Source: Oscheius sp. JU75
Lineage: Eukaryota; Nematoda; Chromadorea; Rhabditida; Rhabditidae
Assembly (NCBI GenBank): GCA_037178855.1
Contig: JASJZC010000007.1
Span: forward strand, 4,092,001-4,156,000
Length of the DNA: 64,000 bases
Direction of reading: 5' to 3'
In this document: positions 1 to 13,600 of the stretch, in pieces
Position numbering within the stretch: position 1 is the first letter of the stretch
Layout: every line of letters starts with the position of its first letter
Translations under genes and position numbers: made by a program
The notes under the pieces: model-generated
The model's input: the letters and a program-made list of their open reading frames with translations, nothing else
The model's database searches: none
What the model was told of the DNA's origin: nothing

Positions 1-54
1 GAAGGTCGTTTTTGCAAATATAAGCAGCAAGTGGAGACATAAAGACACAGCGCC

Positions 55-1063
55 ATGTTTGCAGTGGGTCTGGCATCATCAGCAGCTCTTGTAGCTACTA
101 CCGTAGCTATCATCAGTTCCTTCATCATCGTGCATGATATCAACAACTTGCAAAATGAAATCATGGAGGGAGTTCGAGACTTTAAGGTTCTACTCATTTC
201 TAAACTGTATACAAAATGTGTATTTAGGTAACTGCCGATGACACATGGGACAAACTGTTTGACATGCAAGTTGTACCCTCAGATGCCCCGTCCTACCATG
301 CTGTATTAGGAATCAGAAGAAGGCAGGCAGGATTCCCAGAGCAATGTAACTGTGGGCCACGTTCTAATGGATGCCCTGCTGGACCTCCTGGACCGCCTGG
401 CCACGCAGGAAACGATGGAGATGATGGCATTGATGGTCAAAACGGACGGCCTGGAATTAATGGTATCATTGTAGCGTGGGTCTGTTCACTCATTAGGTAC
501 ACATTTGTTGTTCAGTATCACTCATGACATCCCAGGTGGCTGTATCAGGTGCCCTGCAGGTCCAGAGGGACCCCAAGGGCCCAATGGTCCGAAAGGAACT
601 CCCGGTCTGGACGGATCTCCTGGATTTCGTGGTCCCTCAGGTGAAACTGGTGCTCCCGGTTGTCCAGGTAATACGCATAGTTATGCTTTTAAAAATCTAT
701 TTCAAGGACAGCCTGGAGACCGTGGACAGTATGGTCAGGCGGGAAGAGATGGTCAGCCTGGCCGAGATGGCAACCCCGGTACCGTGGCTACAGTTGGACG
801 TGCTGGTAGAGCTGGCCGACCTGGCCGACCTGGAGTTCGAGGAGCTCCGGGACAAGATGGAACAAATGGGCAAGCTGGGCTTGTTGGTAAGCCAGGACTT
901 GAGGGGAGACCAGGCAGACGTGGAAGCAACGGCTTTCCTGGCGGACCTGGAAAGGTGACACTTTGTTTGCTCGGTAAATTACTAATGCTTTCAGGCTGGA
1001 GCTCCTGGCATTATTGGCGCTGACGGAGAGTATTGCCCTTGTGTTCCACGAAACCGTTATTAG
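55..1063 (+). CDS. Nematode cuticle collagen
   Basis: Structural collagen secreted by the hypodermis and assembled into cuticle trimers. The start at 55 opens an N-terminal membrane/signal-anchor segment (LASSAALVATTVAIISSFII). After a 41-bp intron (187-227) comes a tryptophan-containing motif (TADDTWDKL) and a basic box IRRRQ, the usual subtilisin-type processing site. Gly-X-Y blocks follow, interrupted by Cys-containing breaks (CNCGPRSNGC, GGCIRCPAGP, GAPGCPG), and the C-terminal knob is EYCPCVPRNRY. Further introns are 668-706 and 955-994; the one near 461-530 has several possible acceptors. Domain order (transmembrane, basic cleavage box, short then long Gly-X-Y, cysteine knot end) is the cuticle collagen plan. 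AATAAA follows the stop at once. I cannot assign a col number or subgroup. Confidence 0.93.
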
Positions 1064-1070
1064 AGAACTC

Positions 1071-1076
1071 AATAAA
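1071..1076 (+). terminator. Polyadenylation signal of the collagen gene
   Basis: Canonical AATAAA 7 bp after the collagen stop codon, followed by a T-rich stretch, so the 3' UTR is extremely short. Confidence 0.7.
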
Positions 1077-1079
1077 TTT

Positions 1080-3507
1080 TTTTCCAATAAAATGAAATCG
1101 TCAGCCTAATGTACTTGTCGGTTCAACGGCTGTCCCGTTTGAATTGAGCTATTACGCGCCATACCGCTGGATGTCTCCGCCCTCTCGCACTCCTCACTGC
1201 CCCCGCCTCCTTCATATGTCTACTGCTTCCATTTCAAGTCTGCCCGCGCCATTCCAAAATTGATCTTACGAGGGTGAGGTAAGTTGGCAGCAAGCACGTC
1301 ATAAGTTTTACATCCAAAGTATGCAAAATACTCCGATGGGATGAGATATCTGCCAAGTTCGTCTATTGTGTCTCTGTTCACTCTTTTTTATTGATCAAAG
1401 AGCGTGTCACCAGGCGGTGGGTGTCGTGTCCGACTGGTTCTATTTAATGCAGTTGACGATTTGAGTTTACCGCGCAGGGCCTGTGCAATCTCGTCGATAG
1501 TTGTTGTTCTGTCACAATAGATTTTTCCGCGCGTTAGTGTTCATGCAATTTTTCTCTTTCCTTTTACTCTCTTCAACCTCGTCTGCACTAGTGGGTGTCA
1601 TGCTGAGCGGGGCCGAATGCCAACAACCCTCAATCAACCGCCGCCAACTGACCCTCCCTCCTGGGAATCAACGCATCTGTTTTCTCTGCTGCTGCCGCAC
1701 AGCACAATCATTGCATTATGCCAGGCTGCCATTTTCGCCCTCAGCACCGTACTTAGGAGGCGGCGTTCAATCGCAAATGTTGCATCTGTCCGCATAAAAG
1801 CAGTTAGCGCGGGGGTTTTCTCTTTAGCGATGGCCGCGGGTTGCCGGGCAGTATTGGAGCTAGTGTAAAGGCATAAATTGGCAGGCCGAGCGGACTGCAT
1901 GAATAGAGACCGCCGAGTGGGCCGCCCAAACTCCGGCGCCGCTCACTTGCCGCTCGCGCCGCCAATCTATTGCCACACCCAGTCGGGCGTAACGTTTTTC
2001 GCTTTGATTTTCCCGCTTCTGCTACTTTACCCCAGTGGCTCACAGTCAACTTATTGTGCCTTCCCCGCCGTAGTCTGCCACAAATACGCGCTGTTTGTGT
2101 TCTTCTTCTTTCCATTTGCTTTTGGTTGAAACTCTTGCTCATGCCTTGACTATATCTGACTGTTGAAGCTCTGATATGTCGATGCTTGTGCGAGAGCGCC
2201 ATGCCGTCTGTTTCTCCATTGTCTTCTCGCTCAATTGTTCCAGAAAAACCATCTACTGCCTTTTGAACAGCTGCACACAGGTGGGATATTCCTTTCATTT
2301 TGACGACACGCGACATTTTGTTTTTGACATTTGTCACAAAAATGTATAAATTGAGCTGATGTTTCTCTGGTAGTCAAGCTGCTTAAACCATCCAAATGAA
2401 AAACATTCGGTCTTCGGAGAGTCCGTCAGTCGGACATTTCCATAATCGGCCGCTCTAGCGGGCCTAATCCAACGGTCGTTAAGGCCTAGCTCTGTTGGCC
2501 ATTGTGTACGTGGCATGTTGCCTCGGCTATGTATTGAGCGCAGATCGATAGCGCACGAAAAGAAAGTACGTGAATTGACAATCGACATCTGTCCGGTTCA
2601 GCGAATTTCGTCATGAAAAATTAGCTACTTAATTAGAAAACGCGAATTGTGTGCTTTCAATATCAAGAACCAGATAGCACGTCTGCTTTCCCACCGATTT
2701 CTCTCACGTTCGATTCAAAAGTGTAAAACGAAGTTGTTTAAATTTCTTATGTTCATTTAATCGAATTTCTTTTTGTAGGAATCGACAAAATGAAAATCGC
2801 CCACTCCTCCAGCTGAGACCGTACTGATGGATGATCCTGGCAGGCACGAGCACGTAAAAACCAACGAACATTAAGTCAATCAATATCTGTGATCTACAGG
2901 ATATTCCACACCGAAAAACAGTTGTCCCGTTCGTATCTCTGCCCGTCTTTGCCCTGTGAATAATGGTCGACCACAGGATTACGAACTTCGCAGGTCGATT
3001 GATAGAAATGGGCAACAAACAAGTAGTCCATCTTCAACATTGATCCATGTTTAGCACGACTGGTTCTTCGTAGTTATCTAAGCACAACCATTTTATTTTG
3101 TTTCTTTATAAAGACCGTAACTTTTCGTTGTCTTGTTTTGATTACGCAACTTTATCAAATAAACGCTATTATTTTGTCTCGCAATCTAACGAATCTGGAA
3201 TGGAAAAGTAAAGAGCAAACAACTTTTGTGGTTTCGAAATAACTGCCAGATGTTCGCCGTACAGACTCGGGAAAAAAATAAGAAAGAAAGGTTCGTGAGG
3301 ATTTTCTCCCATTCGAAGATTGGTAGTCAACGACTCCGGTCACTCTTTTGACCAAAGCGTCTCCTAAAGATATCGTATCAGGGTGGTGATGCTTTCACAT
3401 GCCCCCGGCGCGTCCTTTATCAATACGAAGTCTCTTCTAATTTTATTCCTCATCTGTTTCCAACTTTCGCTAATCTTCTGCACTTTGCGCTCTCGATGCC
3501 GTGAACG
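1080..3507. other. Intergenic region without a supported gene
   Basis: Open frames here are short, overlap each other on both strands and show no conserved motif or plausible splice chain. The part from about 1600 to 2100 is richer in GC and CpG than its surroundings and may be regulatory. I see no RNA gene. Confidence 0.5.
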
Positions 3508-6461
3508 ATGATCTTCTTGCTACTCTTTGTAGTCGTTATATCAGCTGCCAAAGGACAAGATGAGCAGGTAGGATTTGATGGAGACATTCTTTGATCTTTC
3601 AGACTTTCGAAAACTTTTCTAACAAGGTCATCGTCTCCGGTCTTCGGATCGAAAACATTCACGACCATGGGTTCATCGGTTACACGTGAGTTATTGCTAT
3701 TGTACTCGTATTCCTTTTTTTAGGGATGCCTGGGAAACAGCTGTAGAGCCAGACGTAGAAGTTAAAGTGGTCCTCTATGGATTGTTGTTAAATACGGTAA
3801 ACCACTGAATTCATGTTGATCTTTGGATTGTGTTCAGGTCGAATATCTTTTGGTGACGGATCATGTTTGTACCCACCCCGAATTTAACATCTCCCGCTCA
3901 AGTTTCCAATTCCAAGGCTCGCTGAGTATCGAGTTCAAGTTCAAATTCCCACTGTAAGCAGCAGTTGTTATGAAATTCGAGCCATTCCTTTAGCTGGGAC
4001 AAACCGTGGCGCTTTTGCATTAAACACGGCGGCCCACAGGGAGATCTCCGTCTGATAGACGATGATCGCACTTGGATCACTACCGAAAATGTCCACAAAC
4101 AGGAATCGTGGATCCCCAAGGAAGTTCGAGTATATTGCAGCTCACTATAGCGAGAGTAATTGTCCATTCCAGATTGTACTTATCCTCTTCCTGCTATTTT
4201 TCTCCGCGCTATGTTCCGGTCTCAATCTCGGGCTGATGAATCTATCCACTGAGGAACTTAATCTGATTATCAACAGCGGTCAGTAATCCGCTGCTCTTTA
4301 AAATTGTTCAGGAGGTCCAAAGGAGGTCAGGTATGCAAAAAGAATCTTGCCGATTCGAAAGAGAGGAAACCAGCTTCTGTGCTCCATTCTTCTCGTCAAT
4401 GTGGTATCCTTAATTGGATTCAAAGAATCTGCATATCATTCAGATGGTCAACAGTTCCATCAGTATTTTGACGGAAGACCTTCTATCTGGACTTGTATCT
4501 CTTATCGGTTCAACAGCACTGATTGTTGTTTTCGGGGAAATCATCCCACAGAGTATCTGCTACAAGTAGGACCATCGTAAAGTTGTACCAAAAACACATT
4601 CCAGATATGGATTGGCTGTTGGTGCTCAAACTGCATGGATTACGAGAGGATTCATGCTTTTCACATTTCCATTTGCCTATCCTATTAGCAAGTTCTTAGA
4701 CTGTTTCTTGGGAGAGACGTCCGTTCAGTTCAACCGAAGTCGTTTTGTGGAAATGCTTCGGATGCAGACGGAGAATGAAAAAGTTTGTTTACAGTAGAGC
4801 ATCTGAAAACCATATGTTTTTAGGTGGGAAGCACTGAATTCGCTGAAGAGCTAAAAATTGTCGTTGGTGCAATGGAATTCTCATCAAAAACGGCAAGACA
4901 AGCCATGACGCGTATTGACGTATTCCCCGGTGCTTGAGTTACCTAATCAGACATTCAGGATGTGTACATGCTCGGTGAAGACGATATTTTGGATAGCCAA
5001 CTAGTAGCAGAGATTGTGGAAAAGGGCTACTCGCGGATTCCAGTTTTCTACAAGCATGATAGGAACAATGTACGATATGTTTGCTATCCCAAAAAAAGGT
5101 CATTTAAGGTTCATGCTCTGCTTCATGTTCGGGATCTAGCCATGATTGACAAGTTCAGTGAAATAACTGTCCGTGCAATTGCCGAAATGAATGCTCGAGA
5201 GCTGCGCATGGTGGATGAAAACACGACACTGTCGAAGCTTCTTGAAGAGTTCAAACAAGTAAGTGCGTTATGTGATACTTGTAATAAAAGTAGGGAGACT
5301 ATCATCTGGCTATGGTCTACAAAACACCAAAAACTGCGAGTTTCTTGGCAGAGTCAGAAACAACCTCTTCTACTTCTACGCCTTTGTTGAGAGCTCCTCC
5401 TGAACCTGTGACTTCCCATTTTGAACCTGTTTTTGTTGGAATTGTAGGTTTTTTGCTAGGTGTAGACTATGTCTAATTTTAGATAACATTGGAGGATATA
5501 ATTGAGGAAATTCTACAATCTGAGATTCTTGACGAGTACGATACGGTCATCGACAACGTGAACAAGGTCAAGCGACAAACAAGTCAGGTAATTCTTTACA
5601 GTGCTAGGTCTTAGGGTTTTTAGGGACGAGTGACAGAGTTGTTCTGCTGTGAGAAGAAGTCAAAACCATTGTCCCACAGTGTTCTAACAGTGGTGAACAG
5701 CTTTCTTGAACAGCATTGCATACTGTTTGAAAACACCTACATGGAAGAGAAAGTGAAGGAAAAGTTAATTCAAAGTAATATTCGACAGGTTTGCGTAAAG
5801 CTTTTTGTCTATAATCAATTTAAGGTTGTACTATTGCCACGAGAGCGAGGAGCACCATCCAGAACCGTGACCCTTTTGGAAAGAGATGTACCGACCAGAA
5901 GAATGCTTCTACTTATCGAAGGCAAAGCGAAGATCGTTTTCAAGTCTGGCTTGAACTTCAATGTTGACTCTTGGACGTTCTTCGGAGACGCTCTCCTGGA
6001 AAAGATTATGAAGGCTCGACAGGAGAAAAAGTCCGTGCCTATCTCCCTTAGCTACAAGCCAGATTTTGATCTTATTGCGGAACAGCCGTGCAGATTCCTC
6101 CAGGTAAACAGTTTGAGGACACAGAACCATTACAATTCTGCAGATTCCGGTGTCAACACTGCTCTATAGCCTTAAGATTTCAAGCATGATCAAGAATAGC
6201 AGGTGGTCGTTTGTAATTCAGGGAAGACTGAGCTTTCAGAGCTAGCGCAGATCTCGATGTTCATATTGAAGAAGATGTTGTTCCTACTTTGCGAAACCGA
6301 GAGAACCGCAAAAGCTCTGTAAGTTCAAGCTGTTTTCTAAAGAAACAAAATTTTAGCTACAAGTTGAATCTCACATTTCCACGGAAGAGGAACGAAGTCG
6401 TTCCATCAGCACCGTCGTGCCACGGGTACACTGTTCGAGCACAGCTAACCCCTACTTCTGA
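3508..6461 (+). CDS. CNNM (cyclin M/ancient conserved domain) divalent-cation transporter
   Basis: Membrane protein of the CNNM/CorC family, linked to magnesium efflux and metal homeostasis. I read about 19 exons, roughly 750 residues. A signal peptide ([17 protein letters not shown]) opens an N-terminal extracellular region. The DUF21 transmembrane domain follows, with [13 protein letters not shown], the signature [30 protein letters not shown] and [13 protein letters not shown]. Next is the CBS pair ([20 protein letters not shown], then [20 protein letters not shown]), which binds Mg-ATP in the family, and a C-terminal cyclic-nucleotide-binding-like domain around 5630-6130. Introns are 33-45 bp, for example 3568-3602, 3686-3723, 4130-4172 and the 33-bp 4279-4311. 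The tail ends in a Ser/Thr-rich stretch. Orthology to the CNNM family is clear; which C. elegans cnnm paralogue it matches is not. Confidence 0.93.
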
Positions 6462-6518
6462 CATATCGACTATTTAAAACGAGTTCTTTACTACTTTGAT
6501 TCTCAGTGCATAATAGTG

Positions 6519-6524
6519 AATAAA
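6519..6524 (+). terminator. Polyadenylation signal of the CNNM gene
   Basis: AATAAA 58 bp beyond the CNNM stop codon on the same strand. Confidence 0.6.
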
Positions 6525-7686
6525 CGTATGAACATTGATAACCATTTTCAAAACAGTTCAACTATAGTAATAATGGAAATGTTCATTTCACCTTATACGC
6601 CACAGATGGCTTGATGAAAGCGAAAGTGCACTCCCGGTCTATTTTCAGTGTTTACCTTAGCAGCTCGATTGATAAATGGGAAGGCTTTGACGTAAACGAA
6701 TGATCATATGACCGAGATATTGTCCGGAAGATGAACCAATCTTATCGCTTAAGGGACAGCTTGACATTCGTAGTGCCGAGAGATTCAAAAAGAAAGTTGA
6801 AACAATCTTTTCTAGAGTCACGAACAAGCTGAAAGCTTTAGAAAGAGTATTTAGATACGCTACAAACATTGCGGATTTTCTCATTACCCAATAGAATAGA
6901 TAAGAAGCTAGAAACTTATGGTTAGGCCCAAAAATTAGCACTTTAAGCAAGAACATTGTGCGTCATTTGGCGCCAACTCGAGCATATCATCAGAATTATC
7001 CGTATCATGTGGACGGAAGGGTGACTTACCATTTGGATGTCTTCGACGCCTGACCAGAAAAATGTTCACCCGATACCGTTACAACAGGAGGAAGTGAAAA
7101 TTTTAGTGATCCAAGTGGTCGACCACTATTCAAAACAAATTCATTATCTTATCCGGAGGCAGTAGTGATCTCTAAATAGATGCCTCGACTTATCGTACTG
7201 TTTGTTTACAAGGTCTAGACATTTTAAAAGTCATTGGGGCTTTTGGTCCTTCTTTTACGTCACTACTATCTTGTCTGCTGCGCATGCGACAGAGTCTGAT
7301 CAGTATAAAGGCAGTCTCGGTGATAACGAGGCTGCTAATCACGCAAACCCGCACTACCTAGTGGCAGAGCTCCTACCCTGACTCTATTTTTTTGTTATCA
7401 GTACTTCACTGAACTGAGTCGCCATCGAGCCGATCTTAGTCTGATCGATCAGTTATCACTCCCCCAAACAATTTGTCGTCATTAGGCGTCGAACGTTCTC
7501 AGTAAAAACATCGCTTTAATGCCTTTATCTGTGTTACATTGTCGTTGTGCAGAAACAAAGAGAACTTTTGTTTTTCGAAGCAACCTCATGATAGTCACTC
7601 GTTCTCATCTCTCCCCACCGAAAACAGTTCCCACCTCTACTTATAATCTTCCAGATAAGCATTGTGAACAGTTAGCAAGTTGAATA
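6525..7686. other. Intergenic region and probable promoter of the phospholipase D gene
   Basis: No convincing coding sequence. A TATA-like element lies at 7304-7310 in the orientation of the next gene. The following 370 bp before the start codon would be leader or a 5' intron. Confidence 0.45.
7304..7310 (+). promoter_or_regulatory. TATA-like box upstream of the phospholipase D gene
   Basis: TATAAAG flanked by GC-containing sequence, about 380 bp before the phospholipase D start codon. The position fits a promoter only if the 5' leader is long or spliced. Confidence 0.3.
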
Positions 7687-9761
7687 ATGGCTGTTGGGGA
7701 AAAGAACACGTCAGCTGGTACCAGATGGACGTGGTTATCCCAATATCATATAGGTACTTCAAAGGAAGTAGAAGCTGAAACTTCTAAGGAGCAAAGTTCT
7801 GATTCCGAGTTCTCCAAGAAAGAACAAGCTCCCTTCTATTCTAAAGAAGTAGTAGTAAATGTCACGGTTAGACATTCGAAAACTTATCAATAGTCATTTC
7901 CAGTCGTTTCTTACCTTTTTGGTGCCTTTCATTGGGATATGGCTACTGTTTGGCAACTTAATATTCTCTCCTGATGGGCGTACTACTCCAAGCACTTCTC
8001 AATGCTTCAACACATGCAGGTAATTCTTTATCCAGATGCAGGTCATTGAAAATATTGCAGTATACGTGTAGTTGAATCGATTCCTGACAATATCACCTTC
8101 CACAGTGGACACATTCCTCCAAGCACATTTTATGCCTGGAAGCGACTTATTAAACTAGCCGAGCACGATATGTATATCGCCGCTTACAAATCGAGTCTTC
8201 AAGGAAAACATGTTTTGGGCAGGACCCTCTCGGAACTGTATTCCAAAGAAGTGAGTTTTGTTTTTTCATTTTAGTGCCAGTTTATCTACTTGTTGTAAGA
8301 TACGTGGAAAAGGAAGGAACCTATCATGAACTAATCGTGTTATCGTGACAGGCACCAATTTTTTGCGTTCCCTAAGTTTTCTACATTGTGGTTTCTTCTA
8401 ACAGTCAACTTCAGGGAAATGATGTCTTCTCCGATCTGGAGAAAATGGGGACTGGAGGAGATATCAAGATTCATATGGTCGAAAATTACCCTCCTAAGGA
8501 CAAAGGAGACAATGCAGATGGGGAGATTCTACAAGACCATGGTAATCACTCTATTGTTTATGTCAAATAAAAAAATTCTAGGTGCCGTCGACCGACGTTC
8601 TTTGGATATTGAGAAAGTTCTTGGCCGGGGCAAAATGCATTCCAAGTTCCTGCTCAGTGATAACAAGCATTTTTATCTAGGCTCTGCCAATCTTGATTGG
8701 AGGTCCTTAAATCAGGTAATCGTTTCTCCTGTTCTCTGACTACGTCTGTTAAGAAAATGGAGCTTGGTGTTCTTGTTGAAAACTGTGAGTGTCTTGGAGA
8801 AGATCTTCGACGCATCTTCTCTATTTACTGGGACCTGCAAGAAGGTGAAAATGTCAAAAAGCTCGACAGCTCGGTAGCATTATACAACCTGCAGAACCCT
8901 TTGAACATCCAAATTGCTGGAGAGAGAAGTGAGGTCTATCTTGCGGTAAAACTTTCTTTTTCATCGATACAATATTATAGGTTGCAGACTTCTCCAAAAG
9001 AATTGAACGGTCCTGGTCGAACGTGGGACCTCGATGCAATTGTTGCAGAAATTGATAACGCCAAAGAGTTTCTTGACATTCATGTGATGGATTACTTCCC
9101 GTTATTTGTCTACCGAAAGCCAAGAACGTGAGATTTTGTTTTACAAAGGTATATGGAAGTTTCAGACACTTTCCTCAGATCGATGATGCTCTCAGAAGGG
9201 CAATCGTCCGCGGAGTCAAAGTCAGAATTCTTGCAGCTGCCCTGCATTACCCTCAAATTGGAACGCGTTTTCTGAGATCATTGCAGTCTTTGAATAAGAT
9301 TAATGAAAACGCCTCTGTTGAAGTTGTAAGAACATTCTCAGAAGCCCTAATAGGCAGAGTATTCAGAAAATTTTCAAGGTTCCTCCTCTCGATAATTACC
9401 ACAAGGTCATTAGTAGAGAACGTAGAACACACAACAAGTTCATGGTTTCCGAAACGACTGTTCTGATAGGAACGTCGAACTGGTCCGGAGACTACTTTGT
9501 GGGAGGAACTACTGGAGCAGCTGTGGTGATAAAGCAACACGGAGCGAAACAGTCCATGATCCACCAGATGAAGGTACATTTTGACTGGAATCTTCACAGT
9601 TCTGCTTTCAGGACATTTTCCAACGTGATTGGGATAGTGACTATGCCCACGAGCTCGAAGAATATTACGATCATTGTATATTAGAACAGACTGCTAGCTA
9701 TTGTGAGGGTGAGAAAGACCCGAGTCTTTTCGCCAAACCCCCTGTAGATTTTATGTCTTAG
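7687..9761 (+). CDS. Phospholipase D family protein, PLD3/PLD4 type
   Basis: Type II membrane protein of the endolysosome. Mammalian PLD3/4 act as 5' exonucleases and lipid-processing enzymes there. A cytosolic N-terminus of about 60 residues is followed by one transmembrane segment ([20 protein letters not shown]). The first catalytic HKD motif is [20 protein letters not shown] with H-x-K-x4-D. The second is [20 protein letters not shown], where the final acidic residue is Glu (H-x-K-x4-E), the hallmark of the PLD3/4 branch rather than classical PLD1/2. Exons join through short introns (for example 7867-7903), and the frame runs to a stop at 9759-9761. There are no PX or PH domains. Family assignment is firm; whether it degrades nucleic acid or lipid here is inferred only from relatives. 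Confidence 0.92.
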
Positions 9762-9935
9762 GTTTGATCATATCTATTACACACTTCTAGCTATTTTGTT
9801 ACGAATCACACGGTTGTCTTGCCGGGTACAAACTATCTCACTTCTGAGCGTAGTTGCAGTGAAAGGCAACTCATTTCCTGTACATATCCCCGTTGTATGT
9901 AAGTAAGAGGATACGTTCCAATTGTTTCGGTTTTG

Positions 9936-9941
9936 AATAAA
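9936..9941 (+). terminator. Polyadenylation signal of the phospholipase D gene
   Basis: AATAAA 175 bp past the stop. A second A-rich candidate lies near 10140. Confidence 0.45.
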
Positions 9942-10684
9942 ATTTCTACAAGGTTTGTTTGCGTTTCGTTGACGGCTACTATTTGTTGATAGCACAGGTT
10001 TACGGTCTTCGATGACATAGTGTCACTAGTTTCAAATGTTATCACAAAATGAAAACATGTTTTACGCGAACGGCAGTTTCATCAATCGTTGGCTTCCTGT
10101 AACAAATCTCTCGAACAGCCTTTTACTGACAATTTATTAAAAATAAAACAAAAAAAAAAGAAAGAGAAGCCCTGTTTCTTAATTGGCTAAACAATATTTA
10201 ACCGACAATGGAATCGAATCGCTATGGAGGTTATGACAACCGCGAAAACCGAGAACTGTCACCGCAAATGCGATACATAGTAGTAAGAGATCACATTGAT
10301 ATAATTGAGGGGGTGCGTGCAAAGATTAGGGTGTTTTCATGATGAAAATTGGCGTTAGCAGAGATATGACAATGGAATATGTTAGGAAAGTGAGAAGAAG
10401 GGTTCTATGTGTTCATCTAAAGAAGAAAGGAGCGGACTATAGATGATATGTATGACAGATTGACCCCTGATTGTAGCATTTTCATCTTCTTCTTCGGGGA
10501 GCACATTTTTACAGGCTGCAAGTTTATATATCCTAACAGTTCTGGCAATCAAAAGTACCACTATGGCATACGGCTGAAATCACAGTGAAGGCCCTCAAAA
10601 TCGAATCTTTTTGTCTGCGAGAGGAAAGACGGAATCAAAAGAGAATTTAGGGGGAAGCAGCACCCGTTGAGGAGGAATAATAGT
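9942..10684. other. Convergent intergenic region
   Basis: Lies between the 3' end of the plus-strand phospholipase D gene and the 3' end of the minus-strand RGS gene. It is AT-rich, and no gene is recognised. Confidence 0.5.
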
Positions 10685-13600
10685 CTAGACATAGGCAGCT
10701 GGCTGCCAGCCGTGATCCTTTGCATTTGAATCTTCTTCGTTGGCAGCACAAACTCTTGAAGTGAAAATTGCCGGTGTTCGAGGAGGTGCATCTCCGTTAG
10801 AGCTGTGAGGGGTCACGGGCTTCTAAATGAATTTTAATGACAGAACTTTATGTATTTACCTTAGCAGGGATGGCTTTGGGACTAGCACCAACTGATGAGC
10901 TACAACACGGATCTCGAGCCTGCGGCCTCGGACTATCCTTCACAGAACAAGAGGAACTAATGCCGGTTGTCTCGCACTTTTCTTTACCCTTCTGAACAAA
11001 GAAGCATGAAATAAAAGCATGTTTACAAACCTTAAAAATGCTGAGTCTTTTCTTCGTCGACTCTTTCTGCGGTTCGGGATTCTGCTCCTCGCCACAATAG
11101 ACCCCAGCTGCCCCAGTTTGTCCGACTGATTTTCTCCTGCCGCTGGATTTATGCCTTGTAGTGTTCTCGTCTTTGTTCGACACAGCAGCTGACGCTTTTC
11201 TCATAAACTTGACAAAACTAAGTGGTGAGTCCTGAACAATGGAATGATTAACAATAAGGAAGTGCTTACTTTTTGTTGATGTTTCATTCTGTCCGCTTCC
11301 GATGGGAGTTCACAATAAGACACATCTCCATGTTGATGGAATTGCAAATTATGTTCGACGGCCAGGTTCGGAGAAGTGACCATAGGATCTCTTTGGAGGG
11401 GAAGATCTTTCTTTGTGGTTCGATCTAAGTTTAAAACTTTCACTGGGTATGTTTGTGACAAACCATTGAACTGCGTCTGACTCATGACTGTTAGTGTTCT
11501 TGGTCCAACATGACCTATTGAGATGTTGCTTCTAATTGTCTCTAGTGTCCCGCAATATGTCACAACAACAGCTCCGAAATCTATCGAGTACTTGCTAAGC
11601 AAGGGACGCAGAACGCCTCCAGCAGTCATGGAATGTCTGGCCCTAACCATTATAATTCTGACCAAAATTTGTATTAGTGGACATGAAAATTCTCACTTGG
11701 TCGGAGTACTGCTAGGATTTTTGAATGAGAAGTTAGGAGGTAGGATCTCAACAGCAAACGTAACAACTGGCACTATCCTCACTGATCTTGACTGCAAAGC
11801 ATCTATTGCTTGTCTTGCCGGATCAATAGTACTGCCCGTCTAAAGTGTCATGGTATTGAACAGAAATTACATTACCATACCTCTGCATCTACTACTTCTA
11901 CAGCCTTTTTATCTAGACCAAGCGTTCCAGCCATTTGTTGAGTCCAGGCTCTGACGGATATAGTCTGAAATTTGTATACCTTAGATTTTATATAGTGCAT
12001 ACCGGATCAGACAGCTCGATGACTTCCGTTGAACAATTCTCACCAGTCATTAGCCGACAGTGCTTCGGTTCAGTTTTAGACATGATCGGTTTTGCGGGTG
12101 TCATCTGAAAAACAAAAATGTGAAGATGTAAGATTAAAAAGTAATGCAAATCTTGTCAGACATGCATAGCGGAACACGGGTTACAAGAAAGTAGAGTGAG
12201 GCGGTGCTTTTGAAAACTGATGCCTTGCCTCGCAAGTGGGTTTGCGGCAGCAGTCACACTCGTTCGGCCTCTCTGCGTTCTCAAGAAAGTTTGTAGAATT
12301 AATAAAAGGGCTGTTAACAGCTGGCTGTCATCAAATACAAATTGACCTGGCCATTTCGTTTGACTAGCTTAACACGATCAGTAAGCTTTTCAATATAAGC
12401 CATGCAAGTTTTGGCCGGGCACAATACAAAGGAGTTTGTGACACACACACACGCTCACTTGCAGCGCAAACTGATACCTCAGCCGGCATGGAGATCTGCT
12501 TGTTCGACGAGAATAGTTGTCTTCTCTTAGTGCCAGCTGATCCAACGGTACGTACAGATGTACTGTCATTTTCGGAAAGAGTTCGTCGACTCTCCCCGGA
12601 GCTTGTCGTACGATGAACCGCTTTGTGGGACGGACTCACAATACAACTAGGAGACAGCTCTCCACGCAGCTTTCGCGAGAATCGGTCGAAACCGTACCAC
12701 AACAAGGACCGTCGCTTCTCCTTCTCGGAGAGCTGGAAACGGACATGCATTTGGGTGAACGAGGTCATAAAGCGACAAAATAACATTTTGGACATAGACA
12801 TTTGGATGAGATTTCATGCTAACATCCGTCTATGGAATCTAATTACACAAAGTACAATGAGCACTGAAGAGGACAATATAAAGACGATGATGATTAAACA
12901 CATTGGACAAAGTGACGAGTCTAGTTGGCAAAATTACCTTTTTAGCATCCGACGTCGTGGGAGCTGAGGAAGTACATGGCTTATCCGAGTCAGCGGCTGC
13001 TCTCGGAGTTTGAAGATCTGTCATGTCTTCTGAAGTATTTAAAATCTTTAAAATGTTCCTGAAAAAGCTTACCTAAAAGTTCTAGTCTGGCTATACGTTC
13101 ATCTTCTTCCGCTAATTCATCGTCTGTAAACTCAGGCTGCTGTCCACCGGCTCGAAGAAAACGCGGCCAGCAGTCATATTTGAGGAGATGGAAAATCTAA
13201 AAATTTCAATTAAAAAAAAAACGGTAACCCAGGTGTACCTGATATTGTGCAATGTCAAAGGTCCAATGTGGATAAACCTTCTCTTTCATCGTGTGTCGTA
13301 TCCGTTTACTGGTCGAATTGTCTACATTGACTGGCTCCGTACTGTTGGCAGCAAAATGTCTTTCGAATATTTTTAGAGCTAGTGTCGATCTTTCAGAAAA
13401 CTGAAAACATACAATTATTAGTCAAAAACCAACTTGCCGTAGAGTCCTTGTTCATGGCAAGATCTCGAAACTGCTCGACTGCCAGATAGAAATTGATGTT
13501 TTCCGCACAGAACTGTTGTTCTAAAAAAGTTTGAAACGGTTCTCGTAGGACAGGATCTCGCAATATCCGCTTGAAAATCTTCATGTCTCGGCTCTGTGTT

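Noticed and set aside
788-1087. 99-residue minus-strand frame
   Set aside because: It is the antisense shadow of the Gly-X-Y region of the collagen.
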